Part shown: in pieces, positions 34,900 to 47,323 of the stretch
Layout of the letters: every line of letters begins with the position of its first letter
Numbering within the stretch: the stretch's first letter is position 1
Assembly (NCBI GenBank): GCA_033297075.1
Contig: MU858063.1
Span: 186,001-250,000 of the forward strand
Direction of reading: 5' to 3'
From: Rhypophila decipiens
Taxonomy: Eukaryota; Ascomycota; Sordariomycetes; Sordariales; Naviculisporaceae
Length of the DNA: 64,000 bases
Notes under the pieces: generated by a model
What the model saw: the letters and a program-made list of their open reading frames with translations, nothing else
The model's database searches: none
What the model was told of the DNA's origin: nothing
Made by a program: the position numbers and the translations under genes

Positions 34900-35420
34900 C
34901 AGCCGGGATATGTGGCGATGAGTACAGGCCGGATTACAACCAAAGTAGCGGGTCCTTTTTACCAAAGAACGACAACGACAGAGAATCTCCAGCATAAATA
35001 TGGGTGGAAGTGGTATCTACTTCACCCGCTCGTCCGAGCACATATGAAGGACCATCACCATTACTCTCCTCATCAACGACATCAAACACCTGTCGGCGTG
35101 GAATAGAGCTTCGATATCTTCTTGTGTATCAAGAGGTTTTGCAAGCATTGTAAGCGCGGATAGAGGCGCGGAACATATCCCGAACTTGATCATCCTGCTT
35201 GCTAGTCTGGATCTCACGTTCCCGAAGCCACTCTTTATAGAGCTGTATGACAAGAGTAGGAGTAGGACAGCAGTTGTAACTGTGATGGTGATAGTCGAAT
35301 GTCATCTCTGTCACTCACTTGTCACCTGCTCTGGAGAGGGAGCGTGCCATGACAGATTGGAACCCGACGACATCCGAGATCGACGTTCTAGTTTTAAACT
35401 CCAATGTCTCAAGCGCAAAA
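34900..35420 (-). pseudogene. Coding-like minus-strand relic with shifting frames
   Basis: Charged, helix-like protein is visible in successive minus-strand frames. LYKEWLREREIQTSKQDDQV continues to FRASIRAYNACK (about 35130-35250), then another frame gives KPLDTQEDIEALFHADR (about 35080-35150), then a third gives FDVVDEESNGDGPSYVLG (about 35030-35090). An acceptor-like CATACAG precedes the first segment. The frame jumps over about 200 bp suggest a dead gene. Family unknown. Confidence 0.3.
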
Positions 35421-38400
35421 GTCAGACGAATGGCACGGCTGATGAGAATCCATTCAATTGTCGTCCACTAGAAAACCTGAGATGTACAAAGTCGGCGCCT
35501 CGAACATGACCCGCCGTGTGGTCGCTATTTTCACAAATACAATGTAGATCAAGATGTTATGGGTAATTCTCATTGTAGTTTCTCAAACTGTCAACTCACC
35601 ATCGCAGATAGAAAACAAAAACATCAGATACAAGAAGTTCAAGCTTAAAGATCTCAAAAGAATGAAGTGTCCTCCAAGAGGAGTCAGACGTCTTTAGACT
35701 TGAGTTGAAGAATGCAAGCCTTTGAGCAAGAAGATTGTATTTGAGATTGTGATAACAATGATATGGGATCTATGTGGGCCTTGGAAAGAATTTGTGATGT
35801 GAGTTCTTGCCATTGATATTTCTTCTTGATGCGCGATCGTTTCCTGTTCATGATAGAAATATTTCGGCCGGTGATGGTCGTGGTGGGTAGGTTGTTTTAT
35901 CTCCAGGCGTCTTTATTGCTACCCCTTTGCCATTTACCATGGTTTGAGCCTTGGTGGAGACCAAGTTATACGATTAAGCTGTTTCTGGGAGAGTATCTCG
36001 TGCTTGGAAACATGTCACGAGAATCACTGGTGCCAAAGGAGTATTTACACGAGCAGACCAAGGGAAAAAACCAATAAACGCTAACCCAGCAGTGTGCAAA
36101 TTGCAAGTATTGTCTTGACACGCTGCTCCTACCATAAACGAGGGTGTTGTTAATTACAGCACGTTCGTTCGCTTCTATATATCCATCTCGAGAACTGAAA
36201 CATAAATTGTATGTTTTATTTTGCCTGATAATCCGCCCCATCTTTACCATAACAGCTATGACGGGGCCAGTGGGTACTCATGTTTACAGGCTACTACTGT
36301 ATGATTTGTTCCTTGTTGATACATGTAGACGAGACTGCAAACAGTCACACTAAAAAAGGGACGCGGAATCTGTTGAGACTCAGGCCAAGCTAACATAGAA
36401 ACATCAAGCTGGTGAATAGGTAAACACGTAGACCTCGAGAACACAGGTAGTTGGTAACTGACAAGTATCTGTACACGATTACTTGGAAAAAAAAAAAGAA
36501 AAAAAAAAAAAAAGAAAGGAGTATCCACGTACCAAAGTAGCAGGCCTCGGGAGTCTCAAACTGAGCTCAATTCCTCTGGATAAAAACCTGCCATGGAGAG
36601 CCTCAGCCATTCTCACCACTTCGAGCCTTTCCTTCTTGCTACCTCGGTAGGTAGGTACCTACCAAGATCACGGATACTCAACCACGATACACGAGTCAGG
36701 GGAAATCGTCTGAAGTAGTTTCTTGTGTAGAGGTACATACCTCTCTTGGGTACGAACCCAAGGATCTATAGACTATAGGTAGCCACAGACGCAAACAACC
36801 AAACAAAAGGCACAATGGAATGACGGCATGGGGCACTTTTCTTCTAGCTCAAACCTCGAAGTTCAAAGCTCAGAAATACCAGCACTTCGTTACGATTGTC
36901 CTTCCGGACGGGCGGCCACCCGTTTGCTACCGTTCTGCCCCGGGCTCGGCGGCGGCTCGGAGTGACTTTCCGACGCAGTTTCTTTTTCTTCAAGCTCCCA
37001 ACTGAACTCTATCGGTTAATGGTCGTGATCGCTTGCCATCCAGCGGCCATGGTTGTCCCGTGTTCAAAGGGTTCATGAATATTGCTGCATAGGTGGCAAG
37101 CTTCTCAACCAGGGAAATGGGTATATGCGTCTAAATCTAAGTATGTAGGTTGAGAGTCTGATAACTCTTCGTGCGGGTACTTGTACGGGTGACCATGATT
37201 CATGAAATGAGAGGGCTTCGTGGATTTTAGTGTAGACTCACCGATACCTAGGTACGCTTTAAACATCAATCTCGGTGGGCCTTCTCTGCAAATTGATATC
37301 CAGCGTAGTGAGTACTGACCGAACAGATCACCGGCAAGTGAAACTAATACAAAAGTTACAAACACGTGTACTTGGAATCTCCCATTTATACAGCTCCTTG
37401 GTACTAGGTCCTGTCAAACCCAACGGAAGTACTGCCGTCAAGTCAACCCGTGAGCTTTGGAGGATACGTACATCTAGTGAAGCCAACAAAGGACTATTTC
37501 CCACACCGTAGGAATGTCTCAAGCCTCTCCCGTGAACAAGTAAAGGTAGTAAAGCCCCAAGCGAGACGTGGAATATTCCTCCCAACATTCTCTTTGTTCC
37601 TTCCCCGCAAATACCTCCCGTCCCGTGATACCTAGCTCAGCCGTTGGGTGTCGACGGACTGACAGCTCAAACCTCAAGTTAAGCAAACAGGCCAGTTGAA
37701 CATCGACCTCTACCAGGCCACTTGTCAATGATAAGAGAATTCAGACGATCAGTTTTTATATGCGGGTATTGCTATAAAACACACCTGCTGACCAAGATGA
37801 GTGACGCCGGGTAGCTCCAGTTCTGACGTACACGTCAAAATCTCTTGGGCCGTTTCACTGCCTTGTGAACAAAGAACTTGGGATGGGCTTGGGGGGCTCG
37901 ACCGGTCTGAAGCTACCTCATACCTCTCGTCGGGAACATGCTCTTTGTCTGCTCACGGGATGAAGGTCCGAAGTTGAGTGAATGAGCTCCAAACAAAAGA
38001 TAGCAAAAAACATACAACACCAGGGATTCGCTGGTGGTCACCCACCCAGCTACTAGTCTGGCGGTCACTGGCTTATCAAGCAATGAGCTATCGGTCACCC
38101 ACCTAACTACCAGTTAGGTGACTACTAGCTCATCTATGGGAGAGCGGACGGGATCCCGAGTTTTCCAGTGCCTATGGCCGTATGTGATGGCTTTGATTGC
38201 AATCGGGCACTATATGGAAGACGTTTGATCGGTCGTTCTCATAGGATGAAGCTGAGGACAGGTGACCGTGAAATGGAATGCATCGTACGGTAGTGAGTTG
38301 GTGGAGGAAGTTTCACCACGTTGATAAAGGAATAACCTCGGATGATCTTGTAGATCTCTATCCGTGTACGATGGTATCTTGCTGGGGATCTGCAGGTCCT

Positions 38401-39627
38401 GCGTGTTTGGTTGATATAATTCACTCAAATAAGCGAGGCGGTGAGGACAGTTGATAAGACCGGCGAATGAGTTATAGATTGCAGCCCGTACTATCTAGAG
38501 AGGACATATCTTACATCCCATCCATCCAATCTCAGAGTATCAGACTCGTACATGTATGTTTGTGGTCCCGATATCATGGACTGACAAGAACCTGAAACAA
38601 TCTGACAATCGTATCCCACAAAGACCCTGAACGCCGTGACATCAATCTCGTTTAACCTGGTGACCTAGTAAAGAAAAGAAAATCCCAAAAAGCAGTCTTG
38701 TTCTCATGATAATCCTCAACACCAAGACACAAAAATATGATGTGAATAGAAGAGATAAAGAATATGGGTATGGTATGGCAACCATCACCATCCATTGTTC
38801 CATTGGATATAATCATGTATCCTAGGGATACAAGTTCCCAAGCACAATCGCGCGCCATCGCATCGCATGCTTGCTGAATCGGATTCTGCTCGTCTGCGTG
38901 CTATGCCAGGCTTGTGCTGTCCCCTATCGCTTCGCTAAGACAAGCAAAAAAAAAAAAAGGTCATAAAACACCTAGGTGAAGGGTAGGTAGACAGGCCCTG
39001 TTTGCGGGCCATACCAATGCCCAATCGTCCACTCGCCATGCCAAAATATAACACCAATACGCCTTGATTCCCCAAAGGTCAAGCAGACCTTGTACTCCAG
39101 TTTGTCCCATGATAAGCCATGCTTTTCTGGTAATCGTCCTTGGTGACTTGAACCTTGCCCCATGTCCGTGATTCCTTTTTTTTTCTTCTTGCTTTTCGCT
39201 TTCCGTGGCTTTTGGGAACCGAGCATTGCTTTTCTCCCAGAGGGCATCCCTCCAACTCGTACAGCTTTGAGTGATAAAACACTGTGTGATATAGGAAAAG
39301 CTTCCAGGAATGTTCGACGCCACCCCAAAACTGAAAGGAAAAGGGTAGAAAGAGTCTCATCCGCTCCAACCAAGGCAGTGAACTCCGTTTAAACAAAAGT
39401 TCAAACGCCATCGTTCAATCAATCCGATGTGATAATGAATCCAGTGTCTCCTAGAGGAATATGGATGTGTGCATGGGTGGGTGGGTCATACAAGAGTAGA
39501 CACTTCAAGCACAAAATGACATACCAAGAAGGGAAAAGGAAGTAGGCCCTGGAAGCACTGATTCTCAAGACTCGCACGGCTCCAGCTTGCATCGTTTCAT
39601 ACCCTCAGTCGTTCACAGAACACAGAC
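35421..39627. other. Gene-poor region with simple-sequence tracts
   Basis: This includes an A-rich tract (36489-36516) and an imperfect duplication of about 57 bp near 38038-38145, with units starting GGTCACCCACC. The right end is the 3' flank of the gene ending at 39628. No gene recognised. Confidence 0.35.
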
Positions 39628-40521
39628 TCAATCCATGTAGAAATCGCCCTTCAAAATCCGCTCCTGGAAGGCGTCTGGCTTCTGTGGTCGATGACGGGGT
39701 GCCTGAGCTGGTGGAGCAGGCATGTCGGAGACCGACTTGGCACGATCGTGACCGACACCGGCCGGAGGACCAGCGCCGGCGCTGGGCACGCTCGAACGAG
39801 GCGGCGAGGCCGACAGACCCGAGGTGAAGGAGAAGGAGGCACGGGGGCCGCCTGAAGCGACGGTGCTTTCGGCACGGGACCTAAGCTGGTCGGACCAGTT
39901 GAAGCCCTGGTCTGAACGAGCAGAAGGAGAGAACACGTCAGAAGCTGTTCTGGGTTGGCTTGCAGTGCTTGCCTGAGAGGACACTTTTCCCCATGTGTAG
40001 TTCCCTGCCCCTGGGGAGGGCAGAGGAGGGCTACTGGGGCCGGCATGTGCAGCCGTGCTGGCTCGACGGAGTGGCGGGGATGGCCTACCGGTACCCGGGC
40101 TAGTGCCTCCACGGACGCCAGCACGCATGGCTGGGTTGGCACCGTAGCTCATGCGGCGCGTGAAAGGAGTAGTGGGTGCGGTGCGAGCGGCATCTTCCTC
40201 GTCGATGGCACTCTCGTCAATCGAGTCCGAATTGGTGGACACGCTGCCGCGGCGGACGAACGAGGTCGATGCCGAGGGCGAAGTGCCCGACAGACCGAGG
40301 GTGGTGATGGAGAGTCTGCGGCGCTGGTCGTTCAAAGCAGCAGTGGTCAACGGGCCGGGGAAGCCAGCGACTCCAGTCTGTGCCTGCGAGATGGAGTTGC
40401 TTCGGAAGAGGCTCGAGAGAGCCGCAGAGCTGACGGACCCGCGCCGCTGTTGACGTGCTGCCATTTCGTTGGGGTTGGCGGTGTAAGTGGTGTTGGAGTT
40501 GGAGTTGTCTGGAGAAGACAT
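39628..40521 (-). CDS. Serine-rich conserved-type fungal protein with five RRxS sites (297 aa)
   Basis: Starts at ATG 40521 (MSSPDNSNSNTTYTANPNEM). Three upstream in-frame codons lack an ATG and were dropped. The protein is Ser/Ala/Gly/Pro-rich and disordered, with no enzymatic domain. Five dibasic RRxS sites stand at S29, S71, S93, S125 and S155 (RRGS, RRLS, RRGS, RRMS, RRAS), each a consensus for cAMP-dependent protein kinase. Further basophilic sites are FRSNS and DRAKSVS. The C-terminus is FQERILKGDFYMD, which is more ordered and looks like the conserved core of the family. It is likely a phosphorylation-controlled cytosolic or nuclear regulator; function not known to me. Confidence 0.8.
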   Translation of the reverse strand: MSSPDNSNSNTTYTANPNEMAARQQRRGSVSSAALSSLFRSNSISQAQTGVAGFPGPLTTAALNDQRRRLSITTLGLSGTSPSASTSFVRRGSVSTNSDSIDESAIDEEDAARTAPTTPFTRRMSYGANPAMRAGVRGGTSPGTGRPSPPLRRASTAAHAGPSSPPLPSPGAGNYTWGKVSSQASTASQPRTASDVFSPSARSDQGFNWSDQLRSRAESTVASGGPRASFSFTSGLSASPPRSSVPSAGAGPPAGVGHDRAKSVSDMPAPPAQAPRHRPQKPDAFQERILKGDFYMD

Positions 40522-43500
40522 GATGGGCAATGCGATAGGGGTTACGGTCTGGGGGTTTTATTCTCTAGTCGGTCGCTGTCGGAGGAAACCAGACGACCAG
40601 ACCTTGGTGTTCAAGGGTGCGATTTGCGACTTGCGACAGAGTGGGCGAGTCGAGGAATGCGTCGAGAGTGGATCACTGGATTCTCTGAAGCGGGAAAAGG
40701 GAATGCAGCAAAGACCCAATCGTATGTTCCTGGAATGGCGGTGGTTCGAGTTTATGTACGACCGGCACAACCTTGTGCAGTGATGCGAGATTGCTAGTCG
40801 AACGGCAGTGGCAGTGAAACACGGACTCCAGAGAGGATATGAGGGTCCTCGGCTGCTCAACACGATGATGGGGAAACGATGGGGACAAAGTGACAAAGTG
40901 GGGGGTGGAATGACGAGCGAGGCCCAAGCCCGGGATGAGGAGGATGCGATGGCAGAAAGCTGGTCAAAGGAGAGTCTGATCTCTTGTCTAATCTTATCGC
41001 GGCTGGCAGGTGATGATATGGCTTGCACCTTCCCCGGCCCAGTGACACTGATGTCGAGAGAGAGCAAGTTTCTTTGTTGTTGGGATTTCTGGTCGTGACC
41101 GTGGGTGTCTCCTCAAAAGCCACGGCCGGGCAGGTACAGAGAGACAAGACTAGAAATCGTCCGAGGCGGCAGTGGGAGCGGGGTACCGAAGTATCCCGTA
41201 CCAATTTGCTCCTTGAATCAGGCAATTGTATCACTTGTGGGTATCGTGTTGTGATAAGGAGAAGGGAAGGAGCAGATGACAAGGCGAGCAGGCTGACGAG
41301 GAGTTTTGAGAAGGTTTTCACATCTGATTTGAAATGCAAAAAGGGGGAGGGATATGGAGAGGAAGGAAGGTCCAGTGAGTCCATCTAAATGCACACCACT
41401 GCAGCTCCAACATGGCTCTCGCCGTCCCTCTGATCCTCGACTTCCCCAGGTCCGTTTTAGCGCACCACGACCCCTGTAAGCCCTGGTCCACCGAACGGCG
41501 AGAGCACAGCAAGTGGGAGTTGCTCTCCACGGGTACGCAGCTGCCACTTTATCAGTAATGCTAATCAGTGGGTGATCTCATTGGCTACCACGCGTGACAG
41601 CGGGGGCGCAAGTGATCAACGAAGCCAATCAGCCGTGCAGAAGGAGCTGCATCAGCGTCCGGGGCTGTCCTGTGCATGCGCCGCTAGGCCACCTTGGTGC
41701 GCGAAGTGGAATTAGCATCGTCCTTCCCCCTAAAAGCCAAGCCAGAACCAAAGTGTGTCTCGACGTCACGGACCCACCACGAGGTTACCCAACTGAACAG
41801 TTTTGCGGGGTAAAGTAACGGGTACTCCCCTGCTCCAGTCGAGACACTGCCCCTAAACCCAACGAGGATCCCAAGGGATTGCGGGGGGCTCGTCTCTGGG
41901 ACCCTATCCGCCAGAGTGCCGACAGACAATATCACAAACGGAGATGTGAATGCGAGAATCACACTGGACGTGCGGAACGGAGAGGCGCCACAAGGCGGCG
42001 TGCTTACCGGGCATGGAGCGAGCCATGTATTCAGGTCCAACGTCCGTGTCCGAGGCCACAAGTCCGTGTCGGTCCCAGCGACCAGCAACCGCCAGATTCC
42101 AGACTACCGGCCGGGTAGGTATAGTCTAGAGACGTAGAGGACCACAGTTGGGACCGGCGCCCTTTCTAGCTTCTTCGGGTATAACTTTGATTCTAGACAG
42201 GAGAAATAAGCAATCATGGCGGCGGGGAAGTTCACTAGTCTTCTTGGTCCATATGGTGCATAGGTTCATATGCATAGCCTTCGGACGATTTCCCTTCTCC
42301 CCTATTTTGAGAACCATGAACTGTCCATGTTGGACCATCCATACACGTGTAGGGTCATTGCAACGCATCTCTCTTAAGATGTTTTAAGACTCTCTCTCAC
42401 ATGTGTTTTCCGCGTCAATCCATGGCCCCTCCCACCAGAGCAGACCCATTTTCTCGCCTCTTTGCTTCTCGGCTACCTGCGTATAATTACAAATTGGCCA
42501 AAGGAAGTGTTTACCCTTCGACAAGGACCATCCTTTGACGGCCAATATAGCCCAGCAGGACCCTTCGTTTTCTCCTCTCCAGTCTATTATTTTGTAAAAC
42601 AAATTGCCTTGCCCCTCACCGGTCCTGCAGTGCGAGGCTGGCTGCAACCGCTCACTGGCTCTCCCCCGACGATGGTGCATGCCATCTCATCTACTTTGCA
42701 GTGTTTGTGTCGCGGAGCAGTCGAACGATTGTATGCACCTCCCAGCCCGTGAACGTCGGCGAGCCCAGCCAGAACGGAAACGCGGCCACAGAGCTGGTCA
42801 ATATTGACTTGCTCCTCCTTGTGGAAGTAATACTGCATCAGATCGAGAGGGTAGCATGCATACAAGGTCGTCGTCGTCACCCTCGTAGCAAAGAGGGGAA
42901 TAAGAAGGACATGATAAGTATCCGCAGATCGACCGATTCTCCCAATACATCAGCCAATTATCCAAGTCATCTGGAACACACGCCCATGGTGGCTTGAACT
43001 ATAACCGTAACCCACTCAACTTTATACACGTCGAAAAAGGTTATCTCCAGATTCTTCTGTCTCGTCCACCCACTATCCAGCTGCTGCTGACCCCTCTCGT
43101 CTCCATCCTCCTGCAGTTCAATCAAGCCTGCCAAGTTTGGTAGTCTGGTAGATGCATGGCGCCCTACAGGGAAGAGCACGTCCAAGGTCTTTTCCGAGAG
43201 ATTCCCTGGCCAATTCGATGCCAGAGAGAGAATGAAAGCAAGAATAGCGGACCTTTCAACCCGAACCCAAGCACATGAAAACGGCGGCCCAGCATCGCTC
43301 CTCCAAACATGCAGACAAGGAGCCAATCACCACAATCCTATGGGCCTTGGAACCCTATAGCAGACCAGATATGCACAGATTGGCGAGCCGTGGGGTGGAT
43401 ACAGCACCGTCCTATCGCCATGGGCCGCCAAGTCCATCTCATCTATCTTTGGCCTTGATGGCAGCTCAAGGGCTGGTTGCCGGCCGCCGAGAGTGTTGCT

Positions 43501-44241
43501 ACCTGCATCTTGGCTGCCATCGTGAACGGCTCAACATTTCTTCTTTTCGTTCTCAGATTCTTCTGTCCGGTAGTCATCACATTCTGTTCTTATGCCATCG
43601 CGGAAGTAATCTGTGGCATGGCAATTCATTATCGCTCCCTTCTAAGGCGACGTTCACGGGGATGGCACGTCAGGTTAAACAAGCCCCCCATCAAAACGCA
43701 CCATAAACCACACCATCCCTCGTTTAGTCTAACTTTCATCTATTCGAGTGTGGCGATTTAATATACCCGGTTCGCGAGCCAGCCCGCACCAAACAGTACC
43801 ACAGAGGAACGGTGCCTGTGTACTCTTGTCCGCCCAAGCCCTACCTAATCTACTTTCCCGCCTGTCTGCCCATCCCTATGTACATACCCGAGAGGCAAAC
43901 GAATATCAACCCGGTGCCATTGATGGGCAGTTTCATCAAGGGCGACAGACACATACGTCCATGTCGATCCGGGAGCACTCCCGCCCACAGTCTGTTTGAT
44001 ACACGACTGAAATTGGATGACGACGGTGATGATGTCGGTGATCATCGTATGTCTCGGTGATCAATACTCTAGATAGGAATAAGGGTCTTTATCGCAATGG
44101 TGGCGTTTTACGCGCGCGTTTCGTCTTGTCTTACCCCGGACTCCGTTGACCGACGATGGCGTTTTGCCATGTGCTCTCCCTGCTTTTCCCTGCACCGCGG
44201 AATCCACAGTCGTTGCTTTTTCCCCCTCTCGGAAGCTCAAC
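40522..44241. other. Promoter of the Ser-rich gene and gene-poor DNA
   Basis: Frames are short. A segment near 43500-43650 encodes a hydrophobic stretch (FLLFVLRFFCPVVITFCSYA) in one plus frame but has no ATG in context. No gene can be supported. Confidence 0.35.
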
Positions 44242-45051
44242 ATGATGCCACGACTCGAGATCATCCTTTTTGACTGTTTGTTTCACAAAGCCCCAAAGGT
44301 CTGTCTCATATCACGTATGATAGAACCATCTGGAAGGTTTAGTGACATCCTTGTCCTACCTTTGCCCAGAATTTTCCTACGTAATCCTCTCTTGTCGGCA
44401 AACACGATCAAAAGTGAACAAGTCCGTCTGGACACACAAAGATCCCGTGCAACTTTCGTATACCTTCCACAATGCTTAACAAGGTATACATACATGATTA
44501 CAACAGGCACGAGAGACAAGGCATTATTTGGGAAACGAACCGTACGTCCGGGGCATGGCGGACCTTGCTACTTTTTTAAAACAGACGTATCCACTGGAGG
44601 TAGATATAGTGATGGAACTCCGCCTATCTGGTTCGACGTTTCACGACACCTTTTCACCATGCTTTGTTTACTCTTCTGGATCGAACACAGGCAAGTTGTG
44701 CATATCGACGGCAATCGCCGCTTGAGACATGAAAAGACAGAATCTCATGGAAATGGACCCATTGCCATCTCTCTGGTTATTGCAGTGTTTGCCATTCTCA
44801 AAGAACAATATGCCGATAATCATCCATTCTTTCCCACACAATCTGCACATGAGAGACACATCGGCTCGCCCGCCGAACTAACAAGGACCCTTACTAAAGC
44901 GCAGACTTGCCGCTTGCTTACTGACCCAAAAGATATACGACCTCAAGGTACCCGGACCGTCCGCATCGAGCACCATACGCACGGCAGAAGTCGAACAACC
45001 CGACCCATGCTCATAGCCGAGACAGTCTCCTATCTCGCAGCTAACATCTAA
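44242..45051 (+). CDS. Uncertain long ORF (269 aa)
   Basis: From the first ATG (44242) a frame runs 269 codons without a stop, the longest in an otherwise empty 7-kb stretch. The translation has a hydrophobic patch (LFTMLCLLFWIEHRQVVHID) and another (NGPIAISLVIAVFAILKE), but a composition and codon pattern unlike the confident genes nearby, and no recognisable domain. Possibly a chance ORF. Confidence 0.2.
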   Translation: MMPRLEIILFDCLFHKAPKVCLISRMIEPSGRFSDILVLPLPRIFLRNPLLSANTIKSEQVRLDTQRSRATFVYLPQCLTRYTYMITTGTRDKALFGKRTVRPGHGGPCYFFKTDVSTGGRYSDGTPPIWFDVSRHLFTMLCLLFWIEHRQVVHIDGNRRLRHEKTESHGNGPIAISLVIAVFAILKEQYADNHPFFPTQSAHERHIGSPAELTRTLTKAQTCRLLTDPKDIRPQGTRTVRIEHHTHGRSRTTRPMLIAETVSYLAANI

Positions 45052-45747
45052 CACTGGTGGCTATGCGGCTTCGAAGTCCAGACCAGCTCCGGCCCGGCCG
45101 GGAACACTCACCCGCGGCCCCTATCTATCTACGCCTCTCATCCTTGCCAACATCTGTTCCCAGTCAGCACAGCATCCAGGGTCCGGTCTGAATAAGCCCT
45201 TCCCGTTTTGCGGGGCTGGGCTGAGCTGGGCTCACTCACTATCTTCTCACCCCCAGCCTTCCAAGCCATCTATCTCGCCTCTTCCGAAGCTCTTCCGAAG
45301 CTTCTTTCTAAGCCTGCTTGCTCACAACTAATGTGAACAGGGAACGCCAACTCCAACAGCTTCTCGATAGCCTTGCACAGGCCCTGACAGGTAAGGTAGG
45401 GACCGTCGTAGTGGTGGTGTGGGACAGATACAGCGGTGGAGAAAGAAGGAGGTCTCAGTGCCGGGGCCATGCTCGAACAGACTCCAAGAGGGTGTGGTAT
45501 CAAGGGTGTCAGCACGGACTGGCTTGAACCTTGTTTCTAACATGTAAGTTACTGGCAAGGACCTTACCTCCTATATACAAGACACACACTCAGGACACAC
45601 TGTCATGGCGGCGGCTGTGCAAGTAACAACAGAAAGTTTATTTACTTAAGAATATATGGAAACAGACGAGAGGACTTGGCTTGTTTTTCGGTCTGTTGGC
45701 AGGCAACCAGATAACACTTACCTTAGGTCTTGTCGATGGCGGTGTGC

Positions 45748-45751
<4 letters not shown>
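45052..45751. other. Intergenic, nothing recognised
   Basis: Only short frames; no features seen. Confidence 0.35.

Positions 45752-45781
<30 letters not shown>
45752..45781. repeat. (CT)15 microsatellite
   Basis: Fifteen uninterrupted CT dinucleotides. Confidence 0.95.
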
Positions 45782-45782
<1 letters not shown>

Positions 45783-46602
45783 AAACTTCAATCTCTCCTA
45801 CGAGATTACCGAGACTCATGAAAACATATAGTTGATACACACTCATTACTTGGCCTGTCCTTGCCTCACCGTGAGCCCTACCACTTGTCACACCGGTAGA
45901 AGTCTTCCGGCCTCATTCATATCTTATTCCAGCTCCTTTGACTCTATGTTCAGTACGTATAAACAGTCAGGGGTCCCTTGGATAACCGATGCAGGCACTT
46001 TTGCACTGTTCGTTTCAGATGTTGATGACTCGTGCAAAATAAGGACATTTCACTGCACATTTTCCTCACAAGTTTCTTACTTTCCGTTTTCCCTGTTTGT
46101 AAAGCCCCGAGTTCTCATTTCTATTCTAAATGTGAACTACGAGCACCGTGACCAATGCCACTCCTCCAACAAACGAAATGTCCATATCGTGATCATGGGC
46201 TTGATGATACCAGGCCAACGCAACACAACAGAGCACTTTAAATGCCTGATCTCATCATGCACTTTGACTGATATTCCAGATCTGAATCTTACAAGCAACT
46301 TGATATAACCGTTTCTTAACTGCAATCAAGACCCTCTTCAGAAAGTCTTCGAGTACAATACAGACAATGATGGACGATGAACTTGAGTGAAGAAAAGTAA
46401 TAAAAACACATGCAAGAATAAATATCAGTAAAGAAATTAAAGATGAAGCATAATAATTCACTCCAGCAGAGAAACAAGTCTCGGCGGAGGTGGTGGTGGT
46501 GGTGGTACTGTTGCGCACGGACCCCTCTCCGTTCCATTCAGATTCAGGGGTTTGTTGACACCATTTCCTAATTCGACACCTACCAAGGCAACAGCCCAGC
46601 GA

Positions 46603-46710
46603 CGACACAACATGTCCCAAACACAACGACAACAACATCAGCAACATCATAAGCAACGACACAAGATGTCCCAAACACAACGACGACAACATCAGTAACG
46701 TCATGAGTAA
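46603..46710. repeat. Tandem duplication, 2 x 54 bp
   Basis: Two adjacent 54-bp copies, 46603-46656 and 46657-46710, both beginning CGACACAA and containing ATGTCCCAAACACAACGAC. They differ at a handful of positions. The period is a multiple of three, and the minus strand is open across it (Leu/Met/Ser-rich), but no gene is supported. Confidence 0.8.
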
Positions 46711-47060
46711 CGGCACTCAGATGTGGTAAAGGCCCACTTCTGTGTGGTTCCCATTCCTCACCCATCCTGACTACGCTCGGGTGACGAGAAGCAGAACCAA
46801 AAGGACAAGTTCACAACCTTCTGGCCCGGAAACAAGAAATAGGATATCGTCGGGCTACCAGGAAAGAGGAATATGAGTTTAAATGGGATGGAGAACCCCT
46901 CCCTTATACCCACCCCCCCTGTTTTATTCCAGCTTGCTTGTCTAAAGGCTCGGAGTATTCCCTAGACTTCTTGAAGCCATGCAACTATATTCTGGAATCT
47001 CTTCGAGCTTCACGTAATGTGAAACGACAAAGTTAGCATCCTTCTTTGCCCCACCCCACA

Positions 47061-47322
47061 GAACCGATTCAACAAGCTCGTTCTCGACGTCACTACAAAC
47101 ATAAAGCTTACAGGTGTTCAGAATGCAAAGAATCTACTCTAGAGGCTCAAGGAGGGAAGAAAGGCCATCGTGTACGTAACTACGATTGCGGACGGTTATG
47201 TTGTAAGCGACGAGCTTCTCCGGATGCTATCTGGATCGCTATGAGAAAGAGCATATGCTCAAGGTCTGGTCGGAGCGGATTGGGGCCATCGTAGCCACGT
47301 CCGGGCTGGGGGCTCGGGTGTA
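47061..47322 (+). pseudogene. RecQ-type helicase relic
   Basis: One frame gives NRFNKLVLDVTTNIKL, an in-frame stop, then LKEGRKAIVYVTTIADGYVV. The adjacent frame continues with DRYEKEHMLKVWSERIGAIV and ATSGLGARV before a stop at 47322. The order (xxAIVYxTT, later MLxxWxxGxxxIVATSxLG) matches motifs IV-V of the second helicase lobe in RecQ-like helicases, such as those in fungal dispersed or subtelomeric helicase repeats. It lacks the first lobe, has a stop and a frameshift, and is dead. Confidence 0.6.
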
Positions 47323-47323
47323 A

